Part shown: positions 56,593-64,000 of the stretch, piece by piece
Numbering within the stretch: position 1 is the first letter of the stretch
Layout of the letters: each line of letters starts with the position of its first letter
Assembly: GCF_001638985.1 (NCBI RefSeq)
Contig: NW_017265134.1
Span: 2,447,732-2,511,731, forward strand
Source: Phycomyces blakesleeanus NRRL 1555(-)
Taxonomy: Eukaryota > Mucoromycota > Mucoromycetes > Mucorales > Phycomycetaceae
Length of the DNA stretch: 64,000 nt
Reading direction: 5' to 3'
Position numbers and translations under genes: made by a program
The notes under the pieces: model-generated
The model's database searches: none
Seen by the model: the letters and a program-made list of their open reading frames with translations, nothing else
What the model was told of the DNA's origin: nothing

Positions 56593-59500
56593 ATGAGTTA
56601 CCATTTGAACATTCAGACAAACCCCAATAATTCCAGAGGTTCTACTTATACAGAGTCTTCTGCCAGTAGCCCTATTATATTAGGTACAAAAGTGTACACC
56701 AATCGTACTAGAGCTAATGTCGTTTTATATATTTGCTATTTCTTGATATATGTACATGTATATACATTCACAATCCAGCTAATCGACATTGGAGTCATCA
56801 AGATGAATCGAATTTTAAAACGCATTGTACACACACGATATCCCAAGACGATGGCCACTCGGTTCTTTCTCTGGTAGCAAACGATCGATATCTATTTAGT
56901 GGTAGTCAGGGATCAACAATTCATGTAAGCTAAGGAAGAGCCAATTGTCGTACACTTCATTAAGTGTATTACACACACGCACACACACAAATACTTTAAT
57001 AAATAGGTCTGGGACCTGCAGACCTTTTCTCTTATCACGACTCTCAAAGGGCATTGTGGAAGTATTCTTGGTCTGGCATTATCTTTAGATCGGCAATGGC
57101 TATTTAGTTGCTCTGGTAAAAAGAAAGAAATTTAAAATGAAATCTCACTACATGTATATATATATATATGTGTGTGTGTATGTGTGTATGTGTAAATTCA
57201 TCATCGAGTATTTAATATTTAATGCATTTATTTTATTTTATTTTATTTTATTTTATTTTATTTTATTTTTCAGGAGATGGAACTGTCAGGGTAGATAACA
57301 GATACATATTTACACCTACACCTATATGGATAGTATTCATATAAATATATGTATATATCAATCTCTTGATATTTAGGTCTGGGATACAGAAACGCTCAAA
57401 TGCCTGTTCTTAATACGGTCATGCCACGATGTTGGAGACGTATTCTCTGTTGTATATGCAAAACAAGCACAAATGCTGTTTCTAGGTTGTCAAAATACAA
57501 GTATTCAGGTACCAATTTCGAACTTTATTCTTTTAAGCATATTAATTATTATTTTTCTCTTATTCACTTGTGCGCTCTAGTGGTATGATCTTGATGATCT
57601 AAAGAATGAAACGGCTATGGATACTACATCTCACAAATCTACTGTCTTGAGAAACAAGTGCCAGAAATCTCGGTTCTTTGCTAATGGATTGGGATCAAAT
57701 ATAGAAAATTTGGAATACAAAGATGTGAAACAGTGTGTTGTCAGAGAGAAAAATGTACTAACAAATGCACATGACGGCTATGTATACTGCCTTATTTACT
57801 CCAACGATATTCCAAATGTGAATGGCGAAGTTCTTGTCAGTGGTAAGCACATTTATCATACAATTTTTAATTTAATTTATACTATAATATAATATAATAT
57901 AATATAATTTGATTTGATCTACTTTGATCTACTTTGATTTAATTTGATTTAATTTGATTTGATTAATAAGCGCATTAAATACTAAATAATAATCATAATA
58001 AAATTTCCAAAAAAAAACACACACACACACAAATGAATGAATGAATGAATGAATAAACGAATAAACGTATAAATGAATAAATATATATAAAAGGGTCTGG
58101 TGATGGCGATGTCAAGGTTTGTCGAGAGATTGGTATATTCTAAGCATGTATTAAGTTGATCCATAAAGTAGATTTGGTTAATCAGTAACAAGACCCTTCA
58201 CCTCCTACATGTCTTCAAGGGTGACTCTGACATGGGAGTCCTGACTATAGTTCAATCTGAAAATGGTTATTTATTTTGTGGTGTTCAAGGTGGAGATATA
58301 CAGGAAAGTTTGATTTTGGATGAGTATAAGAATGCATGATTTTAATGCTTCAAGTATATGTTTTTTTTTCTTGTCTTGCTAGTAGATATGGGATCTTGAA
58401 ACGGTAAATCTTGCTATATTTAATATTATACTTTATGTCTCACATATAGCTCAAATTGACTTATTGGGCTTATTTATAGTATCAAATGATTCGTTCCATC
58501 AAAGGACATTCGGTAAATATACATATAAAATACGTGTATGAATAGCCTAAGAAATACAGTCGTTAGTTGTTAAATATGGTATCATGTGTTCACAGGACGA
58601 CGTGCTATCAGTGACAATCAAAGGAACAGGTTTTGTTAGTGCCTCGGCAGATGGAAAAATCAATGTAATTGCCAATCGAGACATAGTGATATATATTGGA
58701 CTCAAATTAATGAAACAAACGGAAAAATCAATAAACTAGTTATGGAGTGAAGGGTTCGAATTGGAAGAGTCAATCAAGCAAGATAACGGTGTCTTGCTGT
58801 CCTTGACACACTCCCAAGATTATATTGTTACAGGGGGTACGAATCACACGATCAAAGTAAGTCTTTATCAAGTAGTCCATATTGGCGTTTAAAGCCGTGA
58901 ATTCTGTATTACAATAAAAAAAACAAGAAGAATAATAATATTGAGCATGGTAATAGTTTTGGAACACTCAGCATCTGACCTCCCCTGTCGATAATGCGCG
59001 AAAAAGCAGCGACTTGAATGATGTGAACTCGGGTGGTATGAACAAATATTTTTTACTCTATTTTAATTAAGATATATATATATTAGTGTAATCAGTGCTA
59101 AGTCTTTTTTTTTTCATATCTGGTCTAGATATGATGCTGTCAGTACTGGATAGATGGGTCTCGATGCGAACAGTTAGTGGGATGCCTAAATACTCAGAAG
59201 AATGCCGAAAGGGTGCGCGGTTTCTAAAGAATGTATTTCAAAGCCTTGGAGCACAAAGCCGGATGATTCCCGGCGCTAGTGGGCGGAATCCTCTTGTGTA
59301 TGGAAAGTTTTTTGCCAATCAAATACAATCTGGAAAGGATGCCAAAGACCCATCTTTTAAGACATTCGAGAAGCCAAAGACAGTTTTAATTTATGGACAC
59401 TATGATGTTATCCCAGCTGAGAATGCAAAGGGTTTGTGGGAGAGTGACCCTTTTAAGCTATCTGGAAGAAATGGGTATTTGTATGGAAGAGGTACCAGCG

Positions 59501-59596
59501 ATAACAAGGTAATTCTTTCTTTTTATTATTTTTATTATTATTATCTCAAAACCAAAAACAAATCTATCAAAGTTTCATATACCTCACAAGCAGAAG

Positions 59597-59630
<34 letters not shown>

Positions 59631-61454
59631 TTCTTGGATGATGATGATCTATGAAATTATTCAAGGGACCGATATTAGCATGTATCTTTGCTGTCCATGA
59701 GCTACTAAAACAAGGTGACCTGGATGTCGATGTGTTGTTTCTTATTGAAGGAGAAGAAGAAAATGGAAGCATAGGGTTTCAAGAGGCGCTTGATGAGCAA
59801 AAGGCAGGTCTGATCTGGAGAATACAAGTGAGCTTTTTCTGACAGAATATTTGTATTGTAGCCATTATTTGAAGGCGTGGATGTAATACTTCTCAGGTGA
59901 GTACACGTTGACTTGTACTCGGTAACATCATCTCACGTTTCTCGTGTTTATTAATATAACTATACATTTGCTACTATGTATAAGCAACTCTTATTGGCTG
60001 GGTGAGGATGTACCTTGCTTAACTTATGGACTAAGAGGTGTCGTACACGCATCTATAACAGTAAGTACATACACGTAAATACATACCTATACTCGGTCTT
60101 AATATATCTCATTGTGTCTGATAAGGTGTATAATGGACTTTCAGACCTTCATTCTGGTGTCGAAGGAGGGGCCATGTCAGAGCCTTTAGTGGATTTGATT
60201 CATGTCTTGGGAAAACTCATCGACACAAATAAAAGAGTACTTGTACCAGGTAATTTATTTATTATTTTGAAATCAGCGCACAGCACACTGTTATTAGTAC
60301 TTTACCAGCCTTAGCACAAAGTATGTTAACGTCTTTTTGTGTACCAGGCTTTTATAATGACATTCGCCCTATAACTCCTGCTGAAGACACTCTTTATGAT
60401 CCAATTGTGAAATGGTTACAAAGGTGAATTATACATACATAAATGTATATCTATACATATAAGTTAACATTTTTGAATGATTTTTTTGTGGTGCCTTCAT
60501 AGGTCTACAGATAAACCCCTGACATCTTCTTCTAGGTCCCAGCATTCTTGTATTACACCTTCTTCTTTTTCCGACAGCGGGAGTGAGACAAGTGAATATA
60601 GTAACGAGAATGGGTTAAAGCAGCAACTCATGGTGCGTTGGCGATATCCAACCTTGAGTGTACACAAGATTGATGTGTCAATTAATAATCCAACAATCAT
60701 TCCACGTAACGCAAAAGCAGTGATTAGTATGCGTGTTGTTCCTGATCAAAAGATATCAGACATATGCAACAGCTTTCAAAGCTATACAAAAAAAGTATTT
60801 CAGGACAGCAAGACAGAAAATATGATATCAGTAAGATAGACCAATCTTTATCTCTCTTTCTGTTAATGCTAATATAATACACTCCAACTCATCTTGATTT
60901 CATGCCCTATCTAGGTTCAAATAGAAAGTGCTGCAGATTACTGGCTTGGCAATCCAGAAAACAAGTATTTCAAAGCAGCAGAGGATGCTATTGAAAAAGA
61001 ATGGCAGATCAAGCCATTGTATATTAGAGAAGGCGGCTCTATTCCAGCCGTCAGGTTGTTAGAAAGGTTTTGTAATGCACCTGCAATTCATTTCCCTATG
61101 GTAAATATTCTGACAGAATAAGCGTCGAAGAAATTGGTATTACTTGGTTATATGTACTAATTAAACCTTTCTTCTTCTTCTTCTTCTTCTTTCAAAGGGT
61201 CAGGTACAAAACAAAAGAATACTCAAGATAAAGAAGAGAAAAGAAAAATAATACTCATATCTTGTACTCTGTTTCTTCTCTTCCTTATTCTTCCTTTATT
61301 GCAAACAAAACCAAAATCCAAAACGAAACAGGCCTCTGATCAAGCACACTTACCCAATGAGCGTATCCGACTATTGAATTTGCACGCTGGTAGAAGGATC
61401 ATAAAAAACTTTTTGAAGACAGTAGGGACCCAGAAAGAGAAAAGAGTAGAATAG
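56593..61454 (+). CDS. DUG2: Dug2-type glutathione degradation protein (WD40 plus M20 peptidase), 898 aa, 23 exons
   Basis: Subunit of the cytosolic Dug2-Dug3 complex that opens glutathione degradation outside the gamma-glutamyl cycle. Exons: 56593..56683, 56779..56924, 57007..57115, 57274..57290, 57377..57508, 57581..57842, 58094..58116, 58172..58303, 58386..58403, 58480..58512, 58596..58664, 58740..58856, 58957..59032, 59129..59508, 59666..59803, 59862..59896, 59985..60060, 60126..60249, 60348..60423, 60503..60830, 60915..61100, 61198..61203, 61332..61454; 2697 nt, all phases agree. The N-terminal half has WD40 blades (GHCGSILGLALS, SGDGTVRVWDTETLK, FCGVQGGDIQIWDLETYQM). The C-terminal half is M20: GHYDVIP, YGRGTSDNKGP, EGEEENGS, LSNSYWLGED, GGSIPAV and GQASDQAHLPNERI. 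Size is close to yeast Dug2 (878). The intron after exon 8 has a GA donor and that after exon 15 a GC donor (or a GT donor 24 nt later). Confidence 0.93.
57221..57272. repeat. TTATTTTA simple repeat in an intron
   Basis: A run of (TTTTA)n ending in TTTTTCAG, forming the polypyrimidine-like tract just before the 17-nt exon 4 of the Dug2-type gene. Confidence 0.8.
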
Positions 61455-61982
61455 AATAAAATAGAGTAAAATATATTACTATTGATGTTGTTGGTTTTTT
61501 TTTCTATGTTTTGTCTAGTTTCTTATTTAACAAAAAAAAATTGAATGACAAGGGAAAGGGTGGTGATAATGATTATGATGGTGGTTGATGGTGGAGGTCT
61601 TTGGTTTTTTTTTTTTTTTGGTTTTTGGTTTTTTTTACTCGAAAGTGGGTTTCTTTTTAATATACATGGATGAATGGGGAAGTGTTGAATTTTTTGAACA
61701 AAATAGACAGTTTCGACGCACGTTCTGACTACTACACCGTAAAACAATACAATACAGTACAATATTAAATAAAGATAACAATAATGATTGTTAGTAAATT
61801 TCATAAGCTATGTTTCTGATATACACATACATACAGGCATATATACATACAGGCATCTAAAGATGTCTTGCAATGTTGTGGATATGGTTTGAATAATTAT
61901 GCTTTCTTACCCCGAACGCCTTTGATTATCGTTTCTTTCGTGTAAGCCAACCGAGTCAATATGGCTTTTTTTTTTTAGATTT

Positions 61983-63419
61983 TTAGCTCTTAAATAAATT
62001 TGTTGCTGCTGCATTTGGTGGCCATTCTCCTTTTTCTCTCAGAGATTGTTCGAGATGGAGGACTTGCTCATAAATTACAAACATGATAGCACTCTGTAAA
62101 CTTGTCCAGAATACTCTTGGACCTATACCACGGAACAACCCTCCAAGACCTTGGTTTTTGTAATTCCACACAAGTCCTTCTACAATACCACTATAATGCT
62201 TTGGTTGGACTATAGGTTGTTTTGTCGTCTGAGGGACCGGATTCAATAATTCGGGTGAATTTGCTGCCTTGACTCCCTTTTTGCTTCCTTGCTGAGTCTG
62301 AAGAAGTGTTTTCATGACATCAAGGGGCGTTGTAATAGCACCTGCGATTCCACCTGCCATTGATCCAGTCAACATATCGATTCCAAGAGGAAGTTGTTGC
62401 CCAGGCTCTACACAATTGTGCTGGGCTATTTTCTTGAACCGTTCTAAATGACGCGAATTTTTCTGGTTGAGAAATAATATACACATAATTTAAATAAACA
62501 TATCTTGCTTTATATCTTACCGTAACAGGCGAATTGGAGAGCGGAATATGGAACATCCCGGAGAATGGTAGCTTTGAATCCATGAAATAATGCTCCAATT
62601 CCATCATATTTGACAATCTACATACAGCTCTTATTAAACCCAATGCGTTTTTACCCACCAAAACCGTTGAAAATAAAACCTTACCACTTTTGCCGCATGC
62701 CATGTACTTCTGTAATTATATCCACTTATAAAGTGTGGGTTATTATATCGGCCTTGGAGTTGCATACGGGTCTTCAAAACTTCTGACGGAACATACACCA
62801 CGGAGGCAGCAAGATCGCCCAGCGAGCCAGCTGCCAAATGGGCAACAACCTCGGGTACACTATTTGCCGTCAAGGTACGTTTGGTGACTTCATATATACC
62901 AAAATACAGACTGGTTCCAGGAACTAAGATAATATATATATATATTAGATGATTATCTCGGGTATATCAAATTCTACATACTGGATCCAAGCATTGCAGG
63001 AGTCACGCCCGCATAAAGTCCTCTAAGAGCACCCTCTTCTTTTAGGATCAACCGATAGGCCTGAACCATGTTGTGATACTTGAAAGCTCGGTGATGAGGT
63101 TGACCTTGTAATCGCGTTTTTACGGTATCTACACTGTGGGGTAGTTTAAAGTGAGATGATCGCTTTTTTATAGATTCTGATCTGCGTTTCTTGAAATTTA
63201 CCTGTGCATGAGAAAATCTGCTGCCGAGCCGCCTATACCGCCAGCAATAATGACCTTTAGGAATGACAGGTAAAGTTAATAATTGGGTGTATATGCGGCA
63301 ATATTTGGTCATACATCAAAATACGGGGGGTACATTGATTTGTTATCATTATGGACCGAGGGTATGTTGAACGCTGCACGGGGAGGCGTATTGGTGGTGC
63401 CATTGGCATGGGTATTCAT
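61983..63419 (-). CDS. Mitochondrial carrier, Mme1/YMR166C-like, 368 aa, 6 exons
   Basis: SLC25-family inner-membrane carrier; the yeast counterpart is described as a mitochondrial magnesium exporter. Exons on the complement: 63315..63419, 63202..63254, 62982..63133, 62685..62923, 62521..62617, 61983..62443; 1107 nt in frame. Three carrier repeats are visible, with signature motifs [13 protein letters not shown] (His for the usual Pro), [15 protein letters not shown] and [14 protein letters not shown], and the GG motifs [23 protein letters not shown] and [11 protein letters not shown]. The long loop after the third signature and the motif [16 protein letters not shown] point to the Mme1 group. 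The start at 63419 ([13 protein letters not shown]) is in frame through to exon 2; a later Met at 63335 is possible. Convergent with the Dug2-type gene. CACGTG lies about 112 bp upstream. Confidence 0.9.
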
Positions 63420-64000
63420 GGAAACAGAGAAGAGGAAACTACTAGAAAATGGTACCTGCGGTGAAAACTGCTGGTTTAGTTTCTTGGTTTGTGACTAGTT
63501 CTGTGCGTCATTGCAGGGCCGAAATTCGGTCACGTGCTATAGATCGGCAGTGCGATCCATTTACGAGTGGCTTGAAGAAGAAGAAAGGGGGATTCAGGAT
63601 AATCAACGGGTGCATTCTCTAATAGTAACTATAAAGAAAAGGTCCTCAAAACCATTGCCTTTTTTAACAGATATTTTGAAGGTTACTCTTCTCTCATTTT
63701 TTGTTCTCTTCTAGAGAAAACATGCAAAAATTCTTTTGTTCCCCATATTTGGATTGATTTTCAAAGGCGGAGAAAATGAGTCAAAATAAATTGGGGGGTC
63801 CAGCTTGATAATATTTTATACACTCTTTGGATCAAATCACTGTTAACATGGTACTGGACTACAATAAATAAGTAAAGCAAAAAAAACCACTTGACACAGC
63901 TATTTCCGGGAGTCGATATTGTCAATTATTATAAAGAATGAATTGATTTCTTTGTAGTAAAGAAAAGTAAAACAAAACAAGAAAATCCTAATTTAGTTTA
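63420..64000. other. Right-edge upstream region with CACGTG box
   Basis: Promoter side of the carrier gene, with CACGTG at 63531..63536 in GGTCACGTGCTATAG. A plus-strand frame (63511..63714, including IYEWLEEEERGIQDNQRV) has protein-like composition but no ATG context or known motif; it could be part of a gene running off the window. The last 250 bp is AT-rich with nothing seen. Confidence 0.45.

Noticed and set aside
1..64000. CRISPR arrays, rRNA and tRNA genes
   Set aside because: I looked for regularly spaced repeats, rRNA-like GC-rich blocks and tRNA B-box contexts and saw none convincing; a tRNAscan or Infernal run would be decisive.

Overview
The window is 64 kb of AT-rich, intron-dense fungal DNA. 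The evidence points to a Mucoromycota (Mucorales-type) fungus. Genes carry many short introns of about 43-120 nt, including repeated microexons. The gene set is fungal (Osh6-type ORP, Dug2, VTC, Vip1/Asp1, Mme1-type carrier). It also includes a phenylalanine hydroxylase and an ADAM metalloprotease, which early-diverging fungi keep and most Dikarya lack. A 100-N gap with degraded Sanger-like sequence on one side and pUC-like polylinker on the other suggests a Sanger shotgun assembly. Phycomyces is a plausible source, but this is inference.

Layout. 0.7-2.4 kb: single-exon member (+) of an unnamed PD-(D/E)XK-like family. 2.6-3.3 kb: decayed Tc1/IS630-type transposon. 5.1-8.6 kb: ADAM protease (+), convergent with phenylalanine 4-hydroxylase (8.9-10.7 kb, -). 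11.6-14.2 kb: two diverged copies of a segment of about 430 bp carrying a gene end. 14.5-15.2 kb: NPC2/ML lipid-transfer protein (+), convergent with an Osh6-like oxysterol-binding protein (15.6-17.3 kb, -). 17.5-18.7 kb: a 53-aa ORF and ribosomal protein uS7/RPS5 (+). 18.9-22.2 kb: diphosphoinositol kinase Vip1/Asp1 (-). 23.5-25.2 kb: seven-exon paralogue of the first family (-). 26.4-28.3 kb: F-box protein (-). 28.6-40.6 kb: gene-poor, with MITE-like elements, a short zinc-finger family gene (33.1-33.9 kb, -), a stop-containing relic of the PD-(D/E)XK-like family and unidentified fragments. 40.7-42.8 kb: membrane-anchored disordered protein (-). 44.3-44.95 kb: assembly artefact and gap. 45.8-46.1 kb: RTA1-like fragment with an in-frame stop. 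48.1-50.0 kb: polytopic membrane protein (+). 50.5-53.0 kb: Vtc4-like SPX/polyphosphate polymerase (-). 54.1-56.2 kb: a 2.1-kb inverted-repeat element with a 233-bp MITE nested in its left end. 56.6-61.5 kb: 23-exon DUG2 (WD40 plus M20) (+), convergent with an Mme1-type mitochondrial carrier (62.0-63.4 kb, -).

Functional links. Vip1 makes inositol pyrophosphates, which SPX proteins such as VTC sense, so two parts of the phosphate/polyphosphate circuit occur here 28 kb apart. Osh6-like and NPC2-like proteins both move lipids. Otherwise the genes look like ordinary housekeeping neighbours, not a cluster. I found no convincing new defence or biosynthetic system. The most unusual signals are a 5-nt and a 6-nt exon, an apparent GA-AG intron, the clean nested transposon insertion, the three-copy PD-(D/E)XK-like family and the degraded duplicate beside the gap. 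All exon boundaries were placed by hand from reading frame and splice signals, without transcript data.
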